DNA from: Thermoleophilia bacterium
GTDB taxonomy: Bacteria > Actinomycetota > Thermoleophilia > Miltoncostaeales > Miltoncostaeaceae
Assembly (NCBI GenBank): GCA_020438485.1
Contig: JAGQUM010000019.1
Span: 1 to 58,513, forward strand
Direction of reading: 5' to 3'
DNA: 58,513 bases
Positions 25,510 through 33,354 of this stretch are shown here, one piece after another. A model generated the notes under the pieces. The model searched no databases and had not been told where the DNA came from. It was given only the letters and a program-made list of their open reading frames with translations. The translations under genes and the position numbers were made by a program. Within the stretch, counting starts at the first letter, position 1. Each line of letters begins with the position of its first letter.

Positions 25510-28500
25510 TCAGGACCTGTCGATCCGGATGGCCAGCGGCTCGCCGTCGAGCACCATCTCGTCGCGATGGATGCCGCCGAACGGCGCGCCGTGCGACACG
25601 GACAAGTCCGTCGCCAGCGTCTCGGCCGCGATGGACGCCCGGTGGGTGTCGATGGCCTCACGCACCAGCCCGGAGCCGTCGAGGTGCAGGAGGATGCGCT
25701 CCTCCACACGCAGCCCGGCGTCGCGCCGGGCGTTCTGCACGGCGTGGACGATCTCGCGGGCCAGTCCCTCCAGCCGCAGCGCGGGCGTGATCTCGGTCGA
25801 CAGGCCCACCGCGATGCCGGCGTCCTGCCCCACCGCATACCCCTCGGTGGAGCTCGCGGTCACGAGCAGGTCCTCGGGGGCCAGCGCCTCGTCGACGGCG
25901 TCCACCACGACGCGGACGGCCTCGCCGGCATCGACCGCACGTGCGACGGCCGCCGCGTCGAGCGCCGCGACGGCCTGCGCCACGGCGGGCATGGACTTGC
26001 CGAAGCGCGGCCCGAGCGTGCGGTAGTTGGGTTTCACGGTGACGTCCACGAGCTCGCCCGGATCCGTCACGAACCGCACGGCGCGAACGTTCAGTTCGTC
26101 CTCCACCAGCGCCACGAGCGGCGCGATGTCACGCGCCACGGCGGGCGGGCACGCCACCACCGCCTCGGCCAGCGGCTGGCGCACCTTGAGCTTTGACTCC
26201 GCCCGGGCGTACCGGCCCAGGCCGACGGCGGTGCGCACGGCGCCCATCGACGCCTCCAGGGCGCTGTCGGCGTGGCCGGGCGTGGCGGGCCAGTCGGTGA
26301 GGTGCACGCTGTCGGGCGCGTCCGGGTCGTGCGCGGCGACGAGCACCCGGTACATCTCGTCGGCCAGGAACGGGCAGAACGGCGCCAGCAGGCGGGACAG
26401 CGTGGCCAGGCACTCGTGCAGCGTCGCGAACGCGGCCCTGGCATCGGCGTCCTCGGACGAATCGCCGTGCCGGCCGCCCCAGAACCGCGCGCGCGAGACG
26501 CGCACGTACCAGTTGGACAGATCGTCCACGAACGCCTCGATGGCGCGACCGGCGGTCAGGGTGTCGTAGTCCTCCAGGCGGCGGGTGACCTCACCCACCA
26601 GCGCGTCGAGCCGCGACAGGATCCAGCGGTCGACCGGGCGACGGTCGGCCACGGCCGGATCGCCACCGCCGGGGGTCCAACCGTCCGGCAGCGACGCGTA
26701 CGTCACGAGGAACGCGAGCGTGTTCCACATGGTCAGCAGCGCGCGCTTGGATTCGTTGATGGCCTCGAGGCTGAAACGCGACGACTCCCACGGGCTCTGC
26801 GCCGTCAGCAGGTACCAGCGGAAGGGGTCCGCCCCCTCCGCGTCGATCACGGTCCACGGGGCCACGACGTTCCCGCGGCTCTTGGACATCTTCTGGCCCT
26901 CGGCGTCGAGGATCAGCCCCAGGCACACCACGTTGTCGTACGACGAGGTGTCGAACAGCAGCGTGGCCTCGGCCAGCAGCGAGTAGAACCAGCCGCGGGT
27001 CTGGTCGATGGCCTCGCAGATGAAGTCGGCCGGCAGGCGCCCCTCGAGCGAATCGACGGCGAACGGGTAGTGGTCCTGCGCGAACGGCATGGCCCCCGAG
27101 TCGAACCACACATCGAGCACCTCGGGCACGCGGCGCGACTCCCCGCCGCACTTCTCGCACGCGATGACGAGGTCGTCCACGTACGGGCGGTGCGGGTCGA
27201 GCTCGGCGTCGTCCGGGCGGCCGGCGCGCCGGTTGAGCTCCGCGAACGACCCCAGGGCCTCGACGTGGTCGCAGCCGGCGCATCGCCACAGCGGCAGCGG
27301 CGTGCCCCAGTAGCGCTCGCGCGAGATGGCCCAGTCGACGTTGCCCTCGAGCCACTTGCCGAACCGCCCGTCCCGCACCCGCGCGGGGTGCCAGCCGATG
27401 CGGGAGTTGAGCTCGAGCATGCGGTCGCGCACCGCGGTGGTGCGGACGTACCACGACGGCTTGGCGTAGTAGAGCAGCGGCGTGCCGCACCGCCAGCAGT
27501 GGGGGTAGCTGTGGGTGTACGTCTGGATGCGGTACAGCAGGCCCCGGGCGCGCAGGTCGTCGATGAGGGCCGGGTCGGCGTCCTTCGCGAACACCCCCTC
27601 CACCGGCGGCACCGCCGACGTGAACCGCCCCTGGCGGTCGACGGGGTTGGGAGCGTCGAGCCCGTGCTCGCGCCCGGCGAGCATGTCGTCCTCGCCGAAC
27701 GCCGGCGCGATGTGCACGAGGCCCGTGCCGTCCTCCGTGGTCACGAACCCGGCGGGGATCACGACGTGCCTGCCCGGGATGAAGCCGAACGGCGGCGTGT
27801 AGCGCGCACCCACCAGCGCCGACGCGGCGCGGGTCTCGACCACGCGGGCACCCTCGCCGAACACCCTCTCGACGAGGGGCGCCGCGACGATGAGGCGCTC
27901 GCCGCCGTCCTCGACCACGGCGTACCCGACGTCCGGGTTAACCGCGACGCCCTGGTTGGACGGCAGCGTCCACGGCGTGGTGGTCCACACCAGCAGGCTC
28001 GTGCCGGGCTCGTCGGGCAGCGCGAAACGCACGTACACGGACGGGTCGTCCAGGTCCTCGTAGCCCTGCGCCACCTCGTGGCTCGACAGCGCGGTGCCGC
28101 ACCGCCCGCAGTACGGCACCACCTTGTCGCTCTCGAACACCAGGCCGCGCCGCCACAGCTCGGCCAGCGCCCACCAGACGCTTTCGATGAACGACGTGTC
28201 CATGGTCTTGTACGCGCGGTCGGTGTCGACCCAGAACGCGATGCGCTCGGTGAGCCGCTCCCACTCCTCCAGGTACGTCAGCACCGACTCGCGGCAGCGG
28301 GCGTTGAACTCAGCGATGCCGAACGCCTCGATCTCGGGCTTGCCCGAGATGCCGAGCTGCTTCTCGACCTCCAGCTCCACGGGCAGGCCGTGGCAGTCCC
28401 ACCCTCCGCGGCGGTCGACGTAGCGCCCGCGCATGGCCCAGAAGCGCGGAAAGATGTCCTTGAACACCCGTGACAGCACGTGGTGCACGCCGGGCCGGCC

Positions 28501-28671
28501 GTTGGCGGTGGGCGGGCCCTCGTAGAACACGTACGGCGGGGCGCCCTCGCGTTGCTCGATGCTCCGTGGGAACACCCGGTCCTCGCGCCAGCGGCGCAGG
28601 ATGTGTTCCTCCATGGGGATCCACTCACTCGCCGGCGTGATCGGGGTCCATCCGGTGTGGCGTGGGCTCAT
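25510..28671 (-). CDS. ileS: Isoleucine-tRNA ligase
   Basis: IleRS charges tRNA-Ile. The 1053-residue class I synthetase shows the HIGH-type motif in GRPGVHHVLSR (His63, His64), GWDCHGLPVE, the editing-domain start VWTTTPWTLPSN, and KMSKSRGN (594-601). DVWFDSGAMPF lies before the second half. Four Cys-x-x-Cys pairs (188/191, 392/395, 464/467, 505/508) are candidate zinc ligands. The HIGH variant and length suggest the type 2 (eukaryote-like, usually mupirocin-tolerant) form; that subtype call is inference. The ATG overlaps the stop of the upstream HAD phosphatase (ATGA). A T-box leader is not visible. Confidence 0.96.
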   Translation of the reverse strand: MSPRHTGWTPITPASEWIPMEEHILRRWREDRVFPRSIEQREGAPPYVFYEGPPTANGRPGVHHVLSRVFKDIFPRFWAMRGRYVDRRGGWDCHGLPVELEVEKQLGISGKPEIEAFGIAEFNARCRESVLTYLEEWERLTERIAFWVDTDRAYKTMDTSFIESVWWALAELWRRGLVFESDKVVPYCGRCGTALSSHEVAQGYEDLDDPSVYVRFALPDEPGTSLLVWTTTPWTLPSNQGVAVNPDVGYAVVEDGGERLIVAAPLVERVFGEGARVVETRAASALVGARYTPPFGFIPGRHVVIPAGFVTTEDGTGLVHIAPAFGEDDMLAGREHGLDAPNPVDRQGRFTSAVPPVEGVFAKDADPALIDDLRARGLLYRIQTYTHSYPHCWRCGTPLLYYAKPSWYVRTTAVRDRMLELNSRIGWHPARVRDGRFGKWLEGNVDWAISRERYWGTPLPLWRCAGCDHVEALGSFAELNRRAGRPDDAELDPHRPYVDDLVIACEKCGGESRRVPEVLDVWFDSGAMPFAQDHYPFAVDSLEGRLPADFICEAIDQTRGWFYSLLAEATLLFDTSSYDNVVCLGLILDAEGQKMSKSRGNVVAPWTVIDAEGADPFRWYLLTAQSPWESSRFSLEAINESKRALLTMWNTLAFLVTYASLPDGWTPGGGDPAVADRRPVDRWILSRLDALVGEVTRRLEDYDTLTAGRAIEAFVDDLSNWYVRVSRARFWGGRHGDSSEDADARAAFATLHECLATLSRLLAPFCPFLADEMYRVLVAAHDPDAPDSVHLTDWPATPGHADSALEASMGAVRTAVGLGRYARAESKLKVRQPLAEAVVACPPAVARDIAPLVALVEDELNVRAVRFVTDPGELVDVTVKPNYRTLGPRFGKSMPAVAQAVAALDAAAVARAVDAGEAVRVVVDAVDEALAPEDLLVTASSTEGYAVGQDAGIAVGLSTEITPALRLEGLAREIVHAVQNARRDAGLRVEERILLHLDGSGLVREAIDTHRASIAAETLATDLSVSHGAPFGGIHRDEMVLDGEPLAIRIDRS

Positions 28672-29324
28672 GCAGCGTCCGTGGGTGGGGAGAGGTCGGT
28701 GACGATCTGATGGAAGTCGCGGAACGGCCGGAACGGCACGCCGCGCGACTTCAGGTAGTCGGCCAGGTCGGCCCGCGCGTAGATGATGTCGGCGGCCTGG
28801 GCCACGCACAGGTCCGAGATGCCGTCGCCGACGTAGACCACGCGGGCGTCGCCGCGCACGCGCGCCAGATCATGCCGCTTGCAGGGCCGTGAGCACAACG
28901 GGCACGGCTCACCGCGCTCGGTCCACGCGATGGCGGAGCCCTCCGGCGTGAACGCGCACTCGTGCGAGTGAACCGGCAGGTCGCCCAGGCCCAGTCCGCC
29001 CAGCACATCGCGGATCAGCACGCCGAAGCCGTTGGACAGCACCACGAACCCGTGGCCGTGCGCCCGGGCCCACGCGACGCACTCGGTGAACCCGGCGCGG
29101 ATGCCCGCGTGCTCGCGCACCCACCGAACGGCGTCGGCCTCGCTCACGCGCACCGTGGCGAACTCCGCCTGCATCGCGTGCTCCACGCTGGTGCGCCCGG
29201 CCCGCACATCGGGCTCCATCGCGTCCCACACGGCACCGTCGCCGAACTCCCGCACCAGCAGGTTGAGCGTATCGCGCTCGGTGATCGTTCCGTCGAAGTC
29301 ACAGGCGATCACGAGTGCGGGCAC
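28668..29324 (-). CDS. HAD-superfamily phosphatase, MtnX/SerB-like
   Basis: A 218-residue phosphatase of the HAD class with a helical cap. It shows the nucleophile motif ACDFDGTITERDT, the serine motif VVLSNGFG, and the acidic motif VYVGDGISDLCVAQ. The C-terminal segment ADIIYARADLADYL resembles MtnX (methionine-salvage phosphatase) and related phosphoserine-phosphatase-like enzymes. A Cys-x-x-Cys-type insert (CPLCSRPCKRHD, about 141-152) lies before motif III. The GTG at 29324 is chosen because TAAGAT ends 9 bases upstream. It is coupled to ileS by ATGA, an unusual pairing. The substrate is uncertain. Confidence 0.8.
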   Translation of the reverse strand: MPALVIACDFDGTITERDTLNLLVREFGDGAVWDAMEPDVRAGRTSVEHAMQAEFATVRVSEADAVRWVREHAGIRAGFTECVAWARAHGHGFVVLSNGFGVLIRDVLGGLGLGDLPVHSHECAFTPEGSAIAWTERGEPCPLCSRPCKRHDLARVRGDARVVYVGDGISDLCVAQAADIIYARADLADYLKSRGVPFRPFRDFHQIVTDLSPPTDAA

Positions 29325-29333
29325 GATGGGCGG

Positions 29334-29339
29334 ATCTTA
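29334..29339 (-). promoter_or_regulatory. Putative -10 element (HAD phosphatase-ileS)
   Basis: TAAGAT on the minus strand ends 9 bases before GTG 29324. It would serve both the phosphatase and ileS. Confidence 0.35.
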
Positions 29340-29384
29340 ACAGGCCACTCGCGGCCGTCAGCCGGACGGGGACACCCGGGCGGC

Positions 29385-29390
29385 TACACT
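29385..29390 (+). promoter_or_regulatory. Putative -10 element of a leaderless promoter (hydrolase)
   Basis: GGCTACACT: TACACT ends 6 bases before ATG 29397. No Shine-Dalgarno sequence is present. Confidence 0.45.
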
Positions 29391-29396
29391 CGCCCG

Positions 29397-30068
29397 ATGG
29401 ACGCGCCGCGGCCCATCATGATCCACGGCACCGTCGGTGGTAACGCCACGTGGGTGGGGCAGCAGGGCGCGTTCGCGGGCGCCGCCGCCATCGCGCTGCC
29501 CGGCTTTCCTCTGGGCGAGGCCTTCGACGACCGCGACGCCGCCGTCGCGTTCGTCGCCGACACCGCCCGGCGCGTGCCGGGACCGCGGGTGCTCGTGGGC
29601 CACGAGCTGGGGGCCGCGCTGGCCATCGAGGCGTGCGCCGACGCCCCGGACCTGGCCGTCGGCCTGGTGGTGAGCGGACTCGGCGTCGGGGCGCCGCCCA
29701 CGGCGGGCGACGACGTGGAGAGCGTGGTGGGCGAGTGCCTGACGGAGACGAGCGGCGACGTGGCCGCCCTGCTGCGGCGCGTGATGGAGGCGGTGACGCC
29801 CGAGAACCGGACGCGCACGCGGCGGCTGGCCGCAGCGCTCGACCCCACCCGCGCCTGGCGGCTCGGCATCCCCGTGCTGGCCGTCGCGGCGGCCGACGAC
29901 CCGCGCGTGACGCCCCACCAGATGGCGGCACTGACCGGCCCGATCCTCCGTGGCTCGGGGGCGCTGGTGCCGGGCGCGCGACACCTCGTGATGGCCGACG
30001 CCGGCGACGCGTTCAACCTGCTGATGGCCGCGTTCCTGGCCCGCGTGGAGGTGGACGCCGGCGCGTGA
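29397..30068 (+). CDS. Alpha/beta-hydrolase-fold protein lacking the nucleophile serine
   Basis: The 223-residue product has the alpha/beta-hydrolase pattern: IMIHGTVGGNATW with the oxyanion-type HG, then VLVGHELGAALA where the nucleophile elbow G-x-S-x-G should be. Residue 70 is Glu, not Ser, Asp or Cys. A candidate acid (AAADDPRVTP) and the terminal His196 (GARHLVM) are still present. It may be a non-hydrolytic member or use a different mechanism. The short length fits a minimal core without a large cap. The stop overlaps the GTG of the next gene (GTGA), a lipid-kinase-like protein, so the two probably work together. Confidence 0.75.
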   Translation: MDAPRPIMIHGTVGGNATWVGQQGAFAGAAAIALPGFPLGEAFDDRDAAVAFVADTARRVPGPRVLVGHELGAALAIEACADAPDLAVGLVVSGLGVGAPPTAGDDVESVVGECLTETSGDVAALLRRVMEAVTPENRTRTRRLAAALDPTRAWRLGIPVLAVAAADDPRVTPHQMAALTGPILRGSGALVPGARHLVMADAGDAFNLLMAAFLARVEVDAGA

Positions 30069-31003
30069 GCGATCCGCGCACACGCGGCATCGTCCTGATC
30101 GTCAACCCGCGGTCCACCCGCTACGACCGGGCCACCATCGCCGCGCTACGCGCCGCGTGTGAGGCGTTCGGTGAGACGCGCATGGTGGATACGGCGGGCC
30201 TCGATCACGCCCTGTCCGCGGCACACGAGGCGCGCGAGCGCGGAGCCGGCGTGGTGGCGGTGGCAGGGGGCGACGGCACCGTGGCCGAGATGGCGGGCAT
30301 CCTGGCCGCGTCGCCCACCAGCCTGCTGCCCATCCCCGCGGGGTCCACGAACGTGTTCGCCCGCGCCCTGGGTTGGCCCGCCGCCACCCGCGACGTCGCG
30401 CCGCTGCTGGCCGGCGCCCTGGCCGCGCCCCGCCGCACGCTCCGGCTGGGATCGCTGTCCATGGACGGCGGTCCGGACAGGACGTTCTGCGTCAACGCGG
30501 GCGTCGGCATCGACGCCGCGACGGTCGACTGGATCGAGGCACACCCGGCCGCGAAGCGCAGGTTCCGGCAGCTGGCGTTCGCGCTGGCGGCGGCGGGTCC
30601 CGGCCTGGCCGCGTTCCTGCGGCGTGACGGCCTGGAGATCGCCGTGGACGGCACCCCGGGCGTCAGGGCCGCCACGTTCATGGCGGCGTGCGGTCACCCC
30701 TACGCGTACGTCGGGTCCCGCCCGCTGGAGCTCATGCCGCACGTCGAGTGGGACGGCGCGCTGGAGTGGCTGGCGATGACCCGGGCGCTGCCGCTCACCG
30801 CGGGCGCCCACGTGCTGCGCGCCGTGATGAACCGCGGCCTGGAGGCCGGCAGGGCCCTGATGGGGGGCGTGACCCGGGGTGAGATCGTCGTCACGACGCG
30901 CCGCCCCGTCCACGTGCAGGCCGACGGCGAGGCGCTGGGCACGGCCAGCCGCGTGTGCCTCACGCCGGGGCCCCCGCTGGACGTCGTCGTGCCGCCCCGG
31001 TGA
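30065..31003 (+). CDS. Diacylglycerol kinase/sphingosine kinase-like lipid kinase
   Basis: The 312-residue protein belongs to the DAGK-catalytic/NAD-kinase superfamily, which phosphorylates lipids using ATP. Motifs are IVNPRSTRYD at the N-terminus, the ATP-binding AVAGGDGTVAEMA (66-78) and LPIPAGSTNVFARALGW (88-104). The mycobacteria-like PAGSTNVFAR variant is kept in many actinobacterial lipid kinases. The C-terminal beta domain includes RRPVHVQADGEALG. GTG 30065 is fixed by the overlap with the hydrolase-like gene. The lipid substrate is not determinable here. Confidence 0.88.
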   Translation: MSDPRTRGIVLIVNPRSTRYDRATIAALRAACEAFGETRMVDTAGLDHALSAAHEARERGAGVVAVAGGDGTVAEMAGILAASPTSLLPIPAGSTNVFARALGWPAATRDVAPLLAGALAAPRRTLRLGSLSMDGGPDRTFCVNAGVGIDAATVDWIEAHPAAKRRFRQLAFALAAAGPGLAAFLRRDGLEIAVDGTPGVRAATFMAACGHPYAYVGSRPLELMPHVEWDGALEWLAMTRALPLTAGAHVLRAVMNRGLEAGRALMGGVTRGEIVVTTRRPVHVQADGEALGTASRVCLTPGPPLDVVVPPR

Positions 31004-31107
31004 GGCAGACGGCGTGCCCCGCGTCTCAAGACGTCGCCGCGCCGCCCGATACTGACCGAAGCGGACGGAAACCGCTCATCACCCATAGCCCTCGACAACC
31101 CATGAGC

Positions 31108-31114
31108 AAGGAGG
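31108..31114 (+). promoter_or_regulatory. Strong Shine-Dalgarno deciding a TTG start
   Basis: AAGGAGG lies 7 bases before TTG 31122. It is one of the best ribosome-binding sites in the window, and selects the TTG over the ATG at 31102, which would overlap the site itself. Confidence 0.7.
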
Positions 31115-31121
31115 CTCTCCG

Positions 31122-31391
31122 TTGTCCACCCAAGGCCCGGACCCGCGTGCCAGCGCGCGGGGCCTGCTCGCACTCGCGCTCGACATGGCGCGCATCGATC
31201 CCGACCGTCGTCCCAGCACCGACATGCGTCAGTGGCTGTCCGACTTCGCCACCGCCGTGGGCGAGCCGCCCGCGCCGTCGCCGCGCACCAACCGGGAGCT
31301 GGTCGCCGCCGCGCTGCGGCTGGAGCAGATCGCCCACGCACGCGCGGAAGGGGCCACGACCCCGCCGCAGCGCACGGGGATGGTGGCGTAG
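31122..31391 (+). CDS. Small helical protein of unknown function (TTG start)
   Basis: I do not recognise this 89-residue product. It is hydrophilic and helical: a helix ARGLLALALDMARIDPDRR, a segment MRQWLSDFATAVGEPP, a proline-rich linker and a helix TNRELVAAALRLEQIAHARA. No cysteines, signal peptide or membrane segment are present. The TTG start is supported by an AAGGAGG seven bases upstream. It stands alone between the lipid kinase and the convergent accA, six bases from accA's stop. It could be a DNA-binding or partner-binding small protein, but nothing proves this. Confidence 0.62.
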   Translation: MSTQGPDPRASARGLLALALDMARIDPDRRPSTDMRQWLSDFATAVGEPPAPSPRTNRELVAAALRLEQIAHARAEGATTPPQRTGMVA

Positions 31392-31396
31392 GGGGC

Positions 31397-32338
31397 CTAG
31401 GAGCCGGGGGCGGGGCGGGGGTCGTCGACGCCGACGACGATCGCCGTGCCGCCCGTCGGCAGCTCGCGGTACGCGCCGAGGCGACGGAAGCGGTCGCGGC
31501 GCTGGCGCACCCGGTCGGCATCCGGGATGGCGATGAGGTTCCGCAGCGTCCGCGACAGGTACCCGTCCAGCAGGCGGGCCGCCTCGTCGTGGTCGGTGTG
31601 CGCCCCGCCCTCCGGCTCCGGCACGACCGCGTCGGCCACGCCCCAGCGGTAGCAGTTGGCCGCGGTCGGCTTGAACGCGGCCGCCGCCAGCTGTGCCTTG
31701 CCCGCGTCGCGCCACAGGATGGCCGACGCTCCCTCGGGCGAGATGACCGAGTACGTGGAGTTCTCGAGCATCACGACGCGGTCCGCGACGCCCAGCGCCA
31801 GCGCACCCCCCGACGACCCCTCGCCCACGATCACCGCGATGGACGGCACCCTCAGGCGCATCATGGTCTGCATGCTCTGGGCGATGGCGCCGCCCTGGCC
31901 GTTGATCTCGGCCTGGGCCCCGGCGAACGCGCCCGGCGTGTCGATGAGGGTCACGACCGGCGCCCGTAGCTTCTCCGCCAGCTCCATCACCCGCATGGCC
32001 TTGCGGTAGCCGCCGGGACCCGACATGGCGAAGTTGCGGAAGACCCGCTCCTCCGCGTCGCGGCCCTTCTGCTGCCCGATCACGACGGTGGGTCGCCCGT
32101 GGTAGCGGCCGATCCCCGCCACGATCGCGTGGTCGTCACCCTGCAGGCGGTCGCCGTGGAGCTCCTCGAAGTCGGGCATGAGCCGCGCGATGTAGTCCAG
32201 GGGGTACGGCCGTTCGGCGTGTCGCGCCAGCTGGATCGCCTTCCAGACATCGTCGGCCTCGGGCTCGGCCGAGCCGCCGAGGCGGCTGCGGAAGCGGCGG
32301 AAGCGGCCGCCGATGTCGCCCATGTGCGGGGGCTTCAC
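31397..32338 (-). CDS. accA: Acetyl-CoA carboxylase carboxyltransferase subunit alpha
   Basis: AccA and AccD form the carboxyltransferase that moves CO2 from biotin to acetyl-CoA, giving malonyl-CoA. The 313-residue protein shows the crotonase-like core: GQQKGRDAEERVFRNFAMSG, LIDTPGAFAGAQAE and VIVGEGSSGGALAL, then SVISPEGASAILWRD. Length and motifs match the separate AccA form. Many actinobacteria instead use a fused AccD/PccB-type beta subunit. The ATG overlaps the accD stop (ATGA). The biotin carrier and biotin carboxylase genes are not in the window. Confidence 0.96.
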   Translation of the reverse strand: MKPPHMGDIGGRFRRFRSRLGGSAEPEADDVWKAIQLARHAERPYPLDYIARLMPDFEELHGDRLQGDDHAIVAGIGRYHGRPTVVIGQQKGRDAEERVFRNFAMSGPGGYRKAMRVMELAEKLRAPVVTLIDTPGAFAGAQAEINGQGGAIAQSMQTMMRLRVPSIAVIVGEGSSGGALALGVADRVVMLENSTYSVISPEGASAILWRDAGKAQLAAAAFKPTAANCYRWGVADAVVPEPEGGAHTDHDEAARLLDGYLSRTLRNLIAIPDADRVRQRRDRFRRLGAYRELPTGGTAIVVGVDDPRPAPGS

Positions 32339-33342
32339 CGCGGCCCCCCGTCGGCGGGCGGCTCCCCGCCCAGGACCCGCTGGCGCAGCCGGCGTGGGAT
32401 CGACGGCAGCGCCTGCGCCATGCGGGCGGCGCGCTCGGTGCCGTTCTGGGCGAGAGACATGGCGAGGGACGCCGTCGCGGGCGGGGGCTGCTCGAGGATG
32501 CCCAGCAGGCGGCCGATGCGCCCGGACAGCTCGCGGCGGTCGACCACGGCGTCGACGTGGCCGTTGGACAGCTGGCTCTCGGCCCGGCCGAAGTCCTCCG
32601 GCAGCTTCTCGCGGGTGGTCTGCTCGATGACACGCGGACCACTGAACGCGATGAGCGCGCCCGGTTCGGCGTATGTCACGTCACCGACCGACGCGAACGA
32701 GGCCCACACGCCGCCCGTGGTGGGGTGGGCCAGCACCACGATCACCGGCACGCCGGCGTCGCGCAGCACCTCGAACCCCACGATCGTCTTGGCCATCTGC
32801 ATCAGGGCCAGCACGCCCTCCTGCATGCGGGCGCCGCCGGACGCGCTGACCGTGACGAGCGGGACACCCCGGTCGGCGGCCCGCTCGCACGCCCGGGCGA
32901 ACTTCTCGCCCACGACGGAGCCCATTGAGCCCCCCAGGAACGAGAAGTCCATGACGGCGATGACGCACGGCCGCCCGCCGATGCGGGCGTCGGCGCACAC
33001 CAGCGCCTCGGTCGTGCCCTTGGCCTCGGCGGCCTCGACCCGCCGGGGGTACGGCTGGATGTCGACGAAGCGCAACGGGTCGGCCGCGCGCAGCTCGGTC
33101 CACAGCTCGTCGTACGCGCCGTCGTCGCTGAGCTGAGCGACACGCTCGCGGCCGCCCACCGGCCAGTGGTAGCCGCACGCCGCGCACACGTTGAGGTTGT
33201 GGCGCATCTCCTCGGCCCGGAACGTGCTGGCGCAGGTCGGGCAGGCGCGGTCGTCGCTGGGCAGCTTCTGCGGCCGGGGCGCCGGCTCGTCGCGCTGGCC
33301 GCGCAGGCGGTCGATCGAGACGTGGATTTGTCTGCGTGCCAT
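32335..33342 (-). CDS. accD: Acetyl-CoA carboxylase carboxyltransferase subunit beta
   Basis: This is the partner of AccA. The 335-residue protein begins with the diagnostic four-cysteine zinc ribbon (CPTCAS and CAACGYH, about 34-56). The crotonase-like domain follows with FLGGSMGSVVGEK, VSASGGARMQEG and LAHPTTGGVWASFA. The ATG at 33342 lies 6 bases after a GATAAT on the same strand, so accD-accA may also be made from its own leaderless promoter inside the end of the preceding phosphatase gene. Confidence 0.96.
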   Translation of the reverse strand: MARRQIHVSIDRLRGQRDEPAPRPQKLPSDDRACPTCASTFRAEEMRHNLNVCAACGYHWPVGGRERVAQLSDDGAYDELWTELRAADPLRFVDIQPYPRRVEAAEAKGTTEALVCADARIGGRPCVIAVMDFSFLGGSMGSVVGEKFARACERAADRGVPLVTVSASGGARMQEGVLALMQMAKTIVGFEVLRDAGVPVIVVLAHPTTGGVWASFASVGDVTYAEPGALIAFSGPRVIEQTTREKLPEDFGRAESQLSNGHVDAVVDRRELSGRIGRLLGILEQPPPATASLAMSLAQNGTERAARMAQALPSIPRRLRQRVLGGEPPADGGPR

Positions 33343-33348
33343 CGGCGG

Positions 33349-33354
33349 ATTATC
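33349..33354 (-). promoter_or_regulatory. Putative -10 element of an internal leaderless promoter (accDA)
   Basis: GATAAT on the minus strand overlaps the TAA stop of the upstream phosphatase gene and ends 6 bases before ATG 33342. It matches TATAAT at five of six positions, the best -10 in the window. Confidence 0.5.

Noticed and set aside
26272-28473. A 733-residue plus-strand open frame opposite ileS.
   Set aside because: Antisense to the well-conserved synthetase; composition is repetitive and no motif or ribosome-binding site supports it.
28672-29400. Possible T-box leader for ileS.
   Set aside because: The region upstream of ileS is coding (HAD phosphatase), and no T-box AGGGTGG-type motif or specifier hairpin was visible.
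31102-31104. ATG just before the small TTG-start gene.
   Set aside because: It includes the bases leading into the AAGGAGG ribosome-binding site and is not in the frame of the 89-codon gene.
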